Source: Dicaeum eximium
Taxonomy: Eukaryota > Chordata > Aves > Passeriformes > Dicaeidae
Assembly: GCA_013396995.1 (NCBI GenBank)
Contig: VWZP01009951.1
Location: 731,811 to 795,810, forward strand
Length of the DNA stretch: 64,000 nt
Reading direction: 5' to 3'
Shown here: piece after piece, positions 21,863 to 34,184 of the stretch
Layout of the letters: every line of letters starts with the position of its first letter
Numbering within the stretch: position 1 is the first letter of the stretch
Notes under the pieces: generated by a model
The model's input: the letters and a program-made list of their open reading frames with translations, nothing else
What the model was told of the DNA's origin: nothing
The model's database searches: none
Position numbers and translations under genes: made by a program

Positions 21863-24800
21863 TTGCCAGCACACACCCAACACCACAACACTGCCCACAG
21901 CACGGAGCCCCAGCAGAGAAATCCCCACCCAACACCAAAACTTGCAAGTCCCTACGTAATGCACATTCCAACCCTTCCTTCAAAGCGTTGGCTGGCTTTA
22001 GTGGCTGTATAATAATGCTCTTAAAAAAAGAAACAAAGATAAAATCATGAACGTCATCAAAACTAGGTCTCAAAGTAACTGAAGCTCAGTTGAATCAGAT
22101 TCAAGATCTACTTTCTTTTCTCCTCAGTAATTTTTGACTGCAAAAAGAAATTGATGTAATTCGAGGCACAAAAATCTCTTGATAGAGTCAGTGAAGTATC
22201 TCAGGAAAATGGGGCCAGTTAAGGACAAGACATTATTTATTATTTGAAGCATCCTGCCTAGTAATAGCACAAGGAAAACAAGAAAAGCAAACAATCAGCT
22301 TCACAACCCTACCATAGCACCTCCCCAACAGACACTCTAAAGCAATTTACAATGATTTAAGCTTCGCAACATCCTGTGAGGCAAGACCTCATGTCTTCCT
22401 ACAGAAAACTGTTGAATGAAGTTATTTATATGGTGTATTACAGGAAAAACATGGAATGAAGCCTAATAAATCATTTTCTTGACCCCTATTCTCACCCAAC
22501 CACCATTAGGGTCATGAACATTAAAAGACAACACATGTAGACAAAATTCAAGTGTTCTTGCTCATGCCCTCCAAAATATAAAACCTACATGTGAATAAAA
22601 TCATAATTTTTTAGGGAAGATATACATGACCAGCTTCATCATTTCTGGTTAATAGCATACATCCCTTACAACTTATTTAAAAGAGGAAGTGACATATATA
22701 TATATATTTAAAAATAGCAAATGGTTTTATGGTCTACCACCTAGAAATTTTTTTCTACCAATAGATGATAAAGTCTAGGGAGTTAATAGCAAACAACAGC
22801 TCTACAACATGTTCCTTTCACTTCTAATTGTGAGTTCTTGCATTTGTCAATTAAAACTAACAGTAACACACTGATTAAAATAGTATTTAAAAATCAAGGA
22901 AAAACCACACAGATTAAGAAAAGAAAGGCAGAAGGCACTTCAAAAATCCACAGTAGTTTTCAGGACAGGGACTTGGGTTCAACTGGTCCAATCCTCAAGA
23001 GGTCTTAACCCTGCTGTCAAGGAGGCAAGCTAATGATTTGCTTTTCCCAGAGAAGACATATCTTTGAAAAAAGTCATGGCAAAGATAAAGAGGACAAGCC
23101 TGTAGGAGTCTTCAGATTCAAGGGTACCGAGAAAAATTACCTCTCAGTGTCAGCTAGAGAAGTCACTACTCTTTCTTTCTCATGCCTTCCTAAGATATTC
23201 CAGCTGAACTGGTTGTGTAGTTGTCCCAGCTGAAGTTTTAAACATAGATCTTTATTAATAAACACAGGTAGGCAGAAATGTGGGTGGACAGCAATTACAC
23301 AACCAATACCTCATTTTAACTAAAACAAGGCAACAAATCAGCCACACAAACAGCTTGTCTAAAATAACTCCAAGTAGTAGAGTTCAGGAGGAAAAAGCCA
23401 CGGCAGTGAGTGGTGTTCTGGATCACTGAGACCAGGATCATTCTTTTCCATGCAAGAAAAATCTACAGTTACCTGCCAACTGCTACTAGAGGCATCTGGT
23501 AGATGAAAATGGAAAGTTCAGGAAAGGAGAGGGCAAGATCTTGGTGTCACTGCAATGCCTTTATCCTTCCTTAGTCATGAGTCATTGAGAAGACCCAGCA
23601 CAACTCAATGAAAAAGACAGCATTAAAAAAAACCCATCTAACAAAAAGGTATCAAGTACTGCCTGCCACCCACTCAGAAACAGCTTTTCTCCCCACTTAA
23701 TTCTGCTTTGGTGTCAGTGACGCTACAGCTACCATAACATTACAACTGCAATGTCAAACAATGAGACAGAAAGGCAGATTTATAGTCTGGCTGGAGATAC
23801 TGGTCAAAAAAGCCCTCTAACCTATAATACAACCTTCAATAATTATCCCCCACCCCCTGCTCCCCAGCAAACTTATGTAAGAATATTGTCTCCAAAAAGA
23901 AAAAAGAATCCAGAAATTTTTCTTTTTTTTTTTTTTTGTAGTGTACTGTGAAAATATTACTGAAAATTTTTATTTGATAAACTTTGAAGGCAAGAATCAA
24001 GCAATAATCTGAACTTCCTCCTCACCTTCTTCCCCTTATGTCCAAGTGTTGGCATTATACTTGCCACTCTCCTGTTTATTTATTTTCAAACTGACTGGCA
24101 GGCTTAAAAAAACCAAACCTCATATGACAAAAATTCCAGGTGCAATAGTAAGGAAATGCTGAAATACTGTAAGAGCAGTGTTCAGTGAATAGAAATGCTA
24201 CTGTCCAGCATAGGCAATAAAAGGTTTCTATTTCATTGTCATTTAAAGTGTAAAATGAAAACGTAAAATCCCATTTTACAAAGAACTCCACAGGTACTCA
24301 GAAAGCATTTTCAGTGTCCACCTGAAAACTTAGGTCTCAGGACTTGTTTATAGTTTTCTTCTGGCTTCTCATTTCTCTGATTGAGAGGTGACTTTTCTTG
24401 TAACTTAGAGTCACCCTCATTTTAAAAATAGATGTCAAACAGCTTAATGTTAATAACATATAATAACTGCTATTTACAAAACAGTACTCTCTAATGAAGC
24501 TTCAGTTGTTCTATTTACCCTCAAAGCAATGTATTTTGGAAGACTGCATTTAAACATCAAAAATATCTTCTAATAAAAGCAGAAAGTCAAGAGCAAAGTA
24601 ATGAATTTTTTAACAAAACTACCAATGTAGTTGCTTGCTTTCCTGCCTGTTAAATCTATGAGTTCATTTTAAACATCATAATCACAAGAAGGGCTATTTT
24701 TTTCTATGTTACATACAAAGCCACCTCTAGACTACTGCAATGTTACCTCAAAAGGCAAGGGAGCACCTCGTTTTTGTGGCACATGCATTTTATCACAGCG

Positions 24801-25210
24801 GGAATTCACAATGACAAAGAATATTTTTTTCACCCTCTGAACCTTATTGCATTTCTATCCATTACACCATTCTCTCAAAGACTTTGATACAGAATTACTG
24901 AACTATATCAGCTTCAATAAGTCAGCTCCTCTACTCCATGCACCTGTTCAGTCAAGCACATGATATCATTTCTGAATGATGATGAAATGGTATGGCACCA
25001 TCAGCTTCAGAGAAAAGATGCCCATTTAGAAACAATGAGCACAACAAAACGCTTTTGTGCTCACCACAACACTGCAGTTTTACCACAAAGTTGAGGCAGG
25101 CAGCAGCCTGAAGAGTTGCTAAGAGAAGATAATCTAGATTTTCCTCATTGCTCTCCCAGATCAGTCAAGTGTTGCTGCTCAGAGAATTGTTAAACATTAA
25201 TTAAACAAGT

Positions 25211-25660
25211 GCCCTTGTGGCCAAGAAGGCCAATGGTATTCTGGGATGCATTAGGAAGAGCATTGCCAGCTCTTCCACGGTTCACCCTACCCCCTCTGCT
25301 CAGCCCTAGTGAGGCACATCTGCAGTGCTGTGTCCAGGTCTGGGCTCCTCAGCACAGGAGAGACCTGGAGCTCCTGGAGCAGGTCCAGCAGAGGCTGAGG
25401 AGATGAGCAAGGGCATGAAGCAGCTCTCTCACAAGGAAAGGCTGAGGGACCTGTGACTGTTCAGCCTCAAAAGGAGACCCAACTGAGAGGGGCACTGGAA
25501 CAGAGACCAGTGAGGGTGTGGAGTCTCCCTCACTGGGGATATTCCAGACCTGTGGGGACACCATCCTGTGCCATGTGCTCTGGGATGACCCTACCTGAGC
25601 AGGGAGGTGGGACCTGATGACCTACTGTGGTCCCTTCCAGATCCACTCTGATTCTCTGAA
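25211..25660 (+). mobile_element. CR1 LINE, 3' part with internal deletion
   Basis: The copy begins with the conserved block TGTGGCCAAGAAGGCCAATGG and runs through GTGTCCAGGTCTGGGCTCC and GAAAGGCTGAGGGACCTG. It then jumps to GGCACTGGAACAG and on to the 3' UTR and a degenerate ATTCT tail. Against the usual CR1 order, roughly 200 bp between the GAGAGGGG and CACTGGAAC blocks are missing. It is a dead fragment of the reverse-transcriptase/3' UTR region, antisense to RC3H1. Confidence 0.92.
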
Positions 25661-27424
25661 AATACCCAAGCTGTAAACAAAGAGCAAATCACAGCCAGTA
25701 CCTACAAGTATGATACCTCAAATGAGTTTTAGCACAGCAGCAACAGAATGTCATCTCTCCGAAAAAACTAAAATGTGTTAACCACCTTAGCCTTGTGAGG
25801 ACCCAAGCATCCAGACTCATATTTGCATTCTACAACTAAGGAAGACAGATACTGAAACTTTACCTCTTGAGCACTTCCAGTGCATTTTCAAGCATAGGCT
25901 TAGAGCAGGGCGAATTTCAACTGCTTCACAGAAAGTACTCTCCATGGCCATGCTTCACCTCTGCTAAGGACCTAAGGCTATCCAAACCAAACTCCCTTCC
26001 TTCTCACATTCTTTTCTAAAAGGTTCCAAAAGATGTTCCAGATCTGTTAAATGGTTAAGAAGTCCTGCAAACAAGGGAAAAACTGTGGGAAGCACAGAAG
26101 GAACTTCAAGGCAGACACTTTTAGCATCAGTAGACTTGTCAAGTTTTTAGGTGTAGTTTCATAAGTAGCTTATTTGGGCACAACCAGGGCAACACAGACT
26201 TCTTATGTATTTCTTCATTAATGGAAGCAACCTTGAAAGTATTGAATAAATTTTAACTAGCTACCTAACTGCCATTCAGCAATCCTAACAATAAGGATGA
26301 CTACACTAACAGATTGGAATGATGAGAGTAGGTGAAATGGAATAAAGAATATGAGCAATATTTTGCAGAATTGTTACTTTATACTAAATCCACACCAAAA
26401 TTATCTCATTTCAACAACAATACTAGATTTAAGCAATGTTTAATGGTGCAAGTTATGCAAATACAGTCAAAGCCATCCTTTCAGCTCGTTGTGGTTACAG
26501 CACGGAGCCAAATACTGTCCAGAGAATGCTCTAGCAATCCATGACTCACATCACCTTGGCACCCCTAGAACCTAGTTGCAAATAAGGAAGCAATTGTAAA
26601 TGCTACAACAGTTGATACAAAAATAGCTTACAGGTTCAAACAAAACCAGATACACTTCTTTGTTGAGTCCTGTAATAGCTTCACTTGCAATAATAGCAAG
26701 ACAGGAATATTACTCAATATTAATTAATATATGAGGAATATTACTCATCTGTGAAACTTACGTTCATTATCTTATTCTACCTGTTTCCATGACAGAGACT
26801 GCAACTGTGTTTTAATAACACAACCCAGTCTACACTACAGCTCTGGAGTCATCCAGGGTCAAGAGGCAGCTGTGGCAGAAATGGCAACTAGCCTGGAGAA
26901 TTTCAGCTCTCATTAACAATTGCATAAATAAAAATTAGCTAGTCAACACACTACACAAGATTTTCTCCACACCTCTAACAGATTTCATGTAAAAATCCAA
27001 ATAGTATTCACCACTGACAAACCTGCTCAAGACTTTTAGGCAGTGTTAAATTACCATTCACACAGGGCTTAAAGTCTTCAAGTAGCAGCAGGAGAGGTCA
27101 TGCAACTGTTGCTGAAAAGCAGGTTAATTCGGGTACTTCTGACTCAGAATGTAATTGAGCCTCACTTGCTTTAAATGATACTGGCAGCCGGAGATTCAAT
27201 TTGTAACACTGCTAAAAAAAGCAGTTCCAGAGGCCAAAAATAGCCAGGGGCAAGGTACTCCTTTTGAATTAGACTTTTCATGCAACCTTCAATTACATGA
27301 AAAAAATCCCATCCTTAAATATTTTGCAGCCTTTGTGTCAGTCTCGCCTTCTAGATTTATAAAAATAGAATTTTCTCTTTACAGCTTGACAACATCATTA
27401 CAAGTTGTGTTATTTTAACACAAT

Positions 27425-29060
27425 CTGGCTTTTAGTGGGGGCGGAGGAAGCCACAGAGGCTGCTTCTGAAAGAGAAGCTCCTCGAAATTTCTATGTCCAG
27501 CAGAGCCTATCCCTAAAGGCTCTGAGGATGGCATATCGGCTGGCCCAATTAGGGAAGTTAGCAACGCGTCTGTGATGACAAATTTAAAAAGAAAAAAGGG
27601 AACTCAATTCCTCTTTCTTCTGCCTCTCTGAGGGGTGGTGAGGAGGGCCACCGGGCCCTTTCCTGGTGCGGCCTTCGGGGCCATGCTGCCAGGAGGACCA
27701 TCCCAGCACCATGAACAGCCATGCAGCCATGCGGCCAGGGCCAGTGGCGGGAGCACCCACGCAGCCAGGGGTGGTGGCAGACTGGGAGCAGCCACAGCCA
27801 GGAGCGTGGCCAAAATCAGCATGGCCAGGGTGATGCCACACGGCCATTGCCATGTCGGCATGGCTCGCAATGAGCTTGACTTGCTTAGCCGCTTTTAGGC
27901 AGCTGTGCTGCAAGCACAAGGGCAGAGGTGGCAGCACAGCTTTTCTTTTTCGGCGCCCCGCATGAGGAGAGGCGCTGAATGGAGCCATTGGCCGGCGTGG
28001 CTCACACGGCGCCAGCGGGACCATGCGACCAGCAGTGAGAGGCACGGCGAGCAATTCTCGATGCGTTCCCTGGACGGAGTCAACCTTTCAGCACTGCAGA
28101 ACTCCATAAAAACTTTTCAGTTGTTAGAATTTGAGAACAAAGGAACCTACAAACACCAATTCTCTTCCAAGTTAGAAGAACGGAAAAGGTGAAGACGTGA
28201 GGAGAACAATATGGCGATACTAAGGTCGGTAGAAAGAAGGGACAGGGAGGAGGAGGTGCTCCAAGCATCGGAGCTGAGATTCTTCTGCAAGCCGTGGCGA
28301 GGACTATAACACAACAGTTTGCCTGTAATTCATGAAGTGCATGGGGAGATGCAGAAATCACCCACAGGCTGTGGAAAAAAGTGTTCATGCTGGAGTGTGT
28401 GGATGGTGCAAAGCTGTAAACTAGTGAGAAACTTGAACAGAGACAGAGAGAACCCTTGCTTTTATATTAGAACAGCATATCCTTAAAAATGACACCTCAC
28501 GAACTAAATGGCCCACAAAAAACAGTTGTGGCAAGACTGCTTTGCCCGTGGGAGGGACTCACGTTGCAGCAGGTTGGGCAGGACTGCTACTCCTGAAAAT
28601 CAGACCCCTGTTGGAGAAGTTCACAGGGAAATGTCTCCCATGGGAAGGATCCCACAGCATAACAGAAGAGACTCCTTTCCCTAAATGAACTGAAGAAAAG
28701 ATTTTACAAGTGACAAACTGACTACAAACCCCATGTTTTGTCTCCTTGGGCTGTCAATGATGGGAAAAGAAAGGCTGAGAGGGGGGAAGGTGTTCTAAAG
28801 GTTTATTTTAGTTCCCATTATCCTCTTCTAATTCTGTTAATACATTTTTCTTTATACCTTGTAATTATTGGGCCTGTTTTGCCTTTAGAGTGTTTTCTCC
28901 TAATCCTTATCTCACCCCATGAGCCTTTTAGTTCTTCTTCCCCTCTCCTCTGCTCAACTATAGCAGAGGAGAGTAAGTGAACAGGTTTTTTTGTTTGTTT
29001 GTTTCTGTTTATTTGGTTTTTTTTGTGGGTACCTGGCTTCTAGCCAGTGTCAAACCCATG
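27425..29060 (+). mobile_element. Endogenous-retrovirus LTR (passerine type), about 1.6 kb, with a GC-rich middle
   Basis: The 5' part (GGCTGCTTCTGAAAGAGAAGC and the following segment to 27590) matches the copy at 45.6 kb in order and sequence. So does the block GAGCTGAGATTCTTCTGCA at 28270-28290. The later part shows repeated GCCCGTGGGAGGGACTCACG-like units (28545-28665) and the U5-like end (28790-29060) that I associate with passerine LTRs. No gag, pol or env follows, so it looks solitary. The family name is not assigned. The terminal bases and target duplications could not be fixed. The stretch 27601-28190 has no counterpart in the second copy. Confidence 0.8.
27601..28075. other. GC-rich segment inside the LTR
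   Basis: About 475 bp are clearly richer in GC and CpG than the AT-rich intron around them, with many GGCCA/GCATGGC-type motifs. They sit between LTR blocks that are adjacent in the 45.6 kb copy. The segment could be a subfamily-specific LTR expansion or an insertion. The 156-codon minus-strand frame across it has biased composition and no recognisable domain. Confidence 0.6.
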
Positions 29061-31580
29061 AGAAACGTACCCATAGTTTTAGTGAGTGGAAACAAAAGGC
29101 TCAAGTCTCAGGGTTTCCATTAAACGCCTACTCTTAAACCAGTAACAAACATTTCAAGCTTAACCACAAAAATGAAAGCTGTTGCCTTATATTTCTTTTT
29201 TAATAGAGCAAACAACATAAGATAGTCATGTATAAGAGAAAAAATCCAACCCCCAACATCTCAATGATCCTCCTATCAGTAACGGATAAGAAGTATATGT
29301 ATTTTTTGCAGGAGCCTGAATTCAACTGGGAAAAAGAATATCGTACATCCTCTTATAAAGAGGTTTTGAATTATAACCCTAGTCATAGAAGTTCAAAGTT
29401 ACCTAACTTGAAAACCATTCAATCAAGAAGGCAAAAAGCAATAATCCTGGGAGTAATCTACTAAAAATCCAGTGCCAACTTGATGAATTTTGCTGCTTGT
29501 GACTTGTAAAAACAATCCTCCTTCAAAAAGGGAATGTTGTCTTTTGAAAGCAAGTCCTCTTACTTAATTCTTACTTTGCATAAAACTTATTCTAAGTGGA
29601 GCAATCCACAAAGAAGTATTTTTCTCATTCCCAGTCTTCAAAGATATATTCATCTCTAAAAACATATTACAACTGTATTATTGCAGTATCAGCAACCAGA
29701 CAGATGTAAAATAAAAAATACATGGGATACAGTCTCACAAACTATCTGACAAACTACTGCCAGAGTCATGTTACTAAAAAGTACACACATCTCCACAGCA
29801 TGCTGAACCAGCTTAAATTTTTAAAAGCAAAGGGTGAACTTGCACTAATGAACTTTATTCACAGAAATTTAAACTTCACTCAAGGAAAACTAAGGTACTG
29901 GACTAGATAAGGCTTACCCAGTCCGGTATCTTAAGATAAGACCAAAATACGCTCAGAAAGAAAATAACAGCAGCTGCAAAATCAAGCAACTCTGGACTTC
30001 ATTTGGGTGATTTAATTTCCATTAACAATCTCCCTGAAGTAGTGACAGCTCACCATGAGCTTTTAACAGGGATTGTCCCAGACTGCTATGAGAGTACAAA
30101 TGTTGGAGCCTTCACACACCCTGGCTGCAGTGCTACCTTGAGAGTACATGTGATCCATGTTTTACAGCTATGGCACACATGGACTACTCTGAAAGATCCT
30201 TCCATTTTTCTAATTTCCTATTTTTAAGAGTTTTAAAAACAGAACTCAGCTGCCCATTGCACCACTGTTGCTGCAGTCCAAGCCATGACAAATGACAAGC
30301 CAGCCATGTACAGCCAATATTTGCATGATTTGGTAATTTAAATTTCCTCTGACTTGTGTTGTGTAAGTCTGGTAAACAGCAGGTATCCAAATATATGATA
30401 AGATATAGGAAAGGAAAACTAGGCATTGAAACTCTCTTACCACCAATGCAGTCCCTTTACACATATTCCTGTATTCAGCCACTTGCTGCTTTTGGAATAA
30501 AAGCAATGACAGTACGCTAAAACCTAATGACAAACAATTCAAAAGAGAAAATTCTAAAAATGGGCAAGCCAAAGGCAGCTGTAATAGCACTAGTGAATCC
30601 CTCATAACTGCACTGGGAATTATTTAGCATGCAAAACCTTACAAGAACAAAGTATTTAAATATATTTATTAGCATACTCCAGTCACTGGATTTCCATAGG
30701 CTTACTGTCCATTTTTATTATGTAATGACAACTCACATAGCAGCTTGTCACATCAACATCACTGACTATTCCCACTTCTCAAAAGCTACACCACGTTTCT
30801 GAAATTACATTAATGAATTATCAGATGTGATTGAAGGAAAGGATTGCTGTCACTCACTTCCCTGTCCTGAAGGCTCCCAATTACTGTCATATAAACTGGT
30901 AAATAAGCAAGGGCTTTTCCCCCACCCTCCTCTCCCGGGGATGGACAAACCACATTTTTATTTATCAGGTGAATGAATACCTGTATTACTCACAGGAAGA
31001 CACTGTAGAATGTTGGGTTGGTTTTTTTTTCAATTGAGAGCTTAGCTAAAATATACTTGTGACTGTTTTAATACCTGGTGAGTAATCCTGACTCCACACC
31101 CCTTTCCTCTCCTGTAGTGCCTAATGGGACAGTCACATCATTCCATCCTCAAATGCCAATACCAAGGATTTCTGTGAAAGCCTTTCTTCCTGGTATGTCC
31201 TGAAATCACCTACATCATGGCCAAGCTTCAATTTTACAGAGCTCAAGTTCTATTCTCAACTGGTCTAGTGAATCTAAAAACTCACATAAAAACTGCTGTG
31301 AGCCTAGAGTTCTCCTCAGAAACATACCCACAGACATCCCCACCCAGCCCCTGAGTGCTATTTTGTTAGAAGCATTTGACAGGAAAGTTCCACTGAGAAA
31401 GGAGTGACCAGAAAAGCTTACTATAGATCTCTGTTTGCTGAAGTCATGTAAATCCTCAGATTTACTCCAAGTCAGGAGGGAAATATTGTATTTCTATGAA
31501 CTACAGTGCAGATGTTGACACTTAGGTTATTCTGCCCTCACTGATGAATTTCCAATACTCCTGGTAAAGGAATGAAGGGT

Positions 31581-31612
31581 AAAAGAAAAAAAAAAGAAAA
31601 AAAAAAAAAAAA
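31581..31612. repeat. A-rich tract
   Basis: Near-continuous A-run with two G interruptions in RC3H1 intron 1. No retroposon body was recognised next to it. Confidence 0.9.
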
Positions 31613-34113
31613 GCCTGAAAGCTACTTGCCAATGTTGACACCATCTTGTTAGCCCTATTTTTATTTTTTCTTTTTTGCAAATGCTACAGAAATGGGAAAG
31701 AACATCATGCATTAAGAACAGATTAAAATTTTGCCAAGTTTCCCCCCACTAAGAACATACTCTGCAAAAATCACTCTGCTCAGAGAGAAGCTAAGTCTTA
31801 AGTCTACTAATAATTAGAGAAAAGGGGTAAATTTAGTACAAGTTTAACTTAAGGAATTTATTTTGATTTGCAACCAACTGGGCTGTGCCATTTTGCTTCC
31901 CGGTTAAGGTGTTTGAGAGCTTGATGCACAGGCTTTCACTTTATTATTTTAATAAAAATAAGAAGTATCTTGCACTCCAACAGAACCTTTATGCCTACAG
32001 GCAGGTCACAAGTAAAATGCTAAGCAGCATCACTGAAGGGAAAACCAAAAGCTCAGTTCCCCAATGCATTTTGGCACGAGCTAGAGCTAGGTTATTCCAC
32101 ATACCTGCACACTCATGCTGTTATCAACAGGGCACCTCTTACAAAAAAAACAGAGATAAGATGATTTAGAGGGTTTCCAAACACAACCAACCCTTACTTT
32201 GAGCACCTTTTCTGTGCACTGAAATTATTCATGTCCCTGAAGATTCTTAACACAAATACATCCTTAAAATGGCATACAATGTTCAGGAGACAAAACCAGA
32301 TGGAATCAAAGTGAGACATCTTCAAATCAAGTAATGGCTTTGTATAAATGACAAAATAATGGATAAGCAGCATTAAAAGGTAGCATGGAAGAGGCAGATT
32401 GAGCTAGCATGATTTCATACAGCACACAAGTACAGGAAACTAACAATCTACACACAGGTTAGCAAGTCCAGAAGACAATCCTGCTGGCTCACATCTCTTC
32501 AGTAGAATCTGACAATAGCTAGCAACAAACCAGTTACATTTTAAATAGTCTGGTCTACTCCAAACAACCGAAGTTTAAGCCATTCTCACTGTCCTGAATA
32601 ACATTTTCTTTCCACTGTTACGATTCACTTACAAAGAAGTTACAGTGTCAACCCTCTATCCATAAAACCTGGTTTAAACAACGAAGTCTAAAATTAAAAT
32701 TGACTATAGGTTTTTACAGCACTTATAAGGCCTCCTTTCTAATTAATTCTACAGGAGGCCTTCTAATACAATTACATGGCAGAATGACTCATAAAATAGG
32801 AAGGACAGCCTGAGTCCTCGCCTTTGGTTTAACTAACCCAGTCCATCTCATCAGGCCAGTTTAGCCTAACTTATTTTTATCTTTCTCCATGTCTCCTTTC
32901 AAATTTACAACAACCAAGTGGTCACAATGCTCCCCAACTTCTCATCAGTTCCAGGGGAAGCAGTGATGTTTTGACAGTCCTCAGTAAATTCTAAGAACAA
33001 AGAGTACTACAGGTTGCTCCATTATCCAAACCACCTATCCTGCAATTCTGAACTATAAAGCAATGAAACTAAGAGGCAATAAGCCATCTCTGTTACCTGC
33101 ATTAGCTGGCTGAATTGATGAGTGGCTCAGACTAGAACAAAGTTAAATGGAAAAAAAAAAAAATTAGAGGAAAAATAGAGAATACCAGAGAATGAAAGAT
33201 CATTAAAGAGAACAGGAGAGGTAAAGATAACCACGTATCCAGGAAAAAAAAAAACCAACCTACAAAAAACCAGAGCATTTTAGCAAGCAAAGAGATAAAG
33301 ACTCGTTAGAGAAAGGTGATTTCAAGTCTGTAAAGGTACATCAGAGTGGTGCTATTTCCTTTGCAGTTGCTTTAGTAATTTGTGAGACTTTGCCCTGGTC
33401 TCATCTATTTTTGATCCAAAATCCACATCCCCTCAAAGCAAGCAAGACCAGGAATTACTGTCCTTCAGAGATGCTAAATAAGAGCAAGCCATTTTCCAGC
33501 TTCCAAAACTTTCTGCATTTTGTCTATCCACACAATAATTAACAGGTGCAATAACGCAAGTGACAAGTGAAAATTTCTGTATGATGATAAACAGCTATCT
33601 ATCAAGATCTTTCAAATGTGATTAATTAGTTCTGTTTATATTAGGGGACTGGTGATTTAGTGTGAAGCCCCTCAGACACATCTAGAACCAACTTCCCAGA
33701 CACTATGTTAAGCAAACAATTGCCCTAGCAGAGCTCAAGAAATACATATGCAACATCATACACACCTGTGAAGATTTTTCATTTGTAGAGGGTGGAGGCT
33801 GAGACTTGCTTCACAATTCCTGCTCTTTCTTCCATACATAGATTGTAAAGCAGGACAGCATGTTGTTGTTTCCTACCTCCTCAAACCACTTCAACCTGTG
33901 GCACAAAACCCAGGCTTGATTTTTGTACAATGAAATAGCCATTTTAAATTGTGACACACCACAAACAGAGATGATTGCTTCACTGGACTCATAAGCAGAT
34001 TTTTCAAGATTTCATAGTATAATGTTCACTTATAAAGGCAGGGGAACTTTTTCTACTAAGCCTCCCAGAGAACAGCTTATATCCAGAAAGGTGAGATTTA
34101 ATTATCATTAGGC

Positions 34114-34184
34114 CTGCATAACTTCAATAACATTAATGATTCTGAGCCAGAATCATTAATGGTCATAAAATCATGTTTATGCAG
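34114..34184. other. Inverted repeat / potential stem-loop
   Basis: A perfect 13-bp stem (CATTAATGATTCT at 34131-34143 and its complement at 34149-34161) closes a 5-nt loop. An outer 8-bp pair (CTGCATAA at 34114 and TTATGCAG at 34177-34184) can extend it across an internal loop. The total is about 70 nt in RC3H1 intron 1. Function unknown. Confidence 0.8.

Noticed and set aside
27584..28054. 156-codon minus-strand frame in RC3H1 intron 1
   Set aside because: It lies inside the GC-rich middle of an LTR, has biased composition and matches no retroviral protein motif. It is probably a by-product of low stop-codon density.
27425..29060. A full endogenous provirus around the LTRs
   Set aside because: No gag, pol or env frames and no second matching LTR at a provirus-like distance with coding sequence between. 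The copies look like solo or truncated LTRs.
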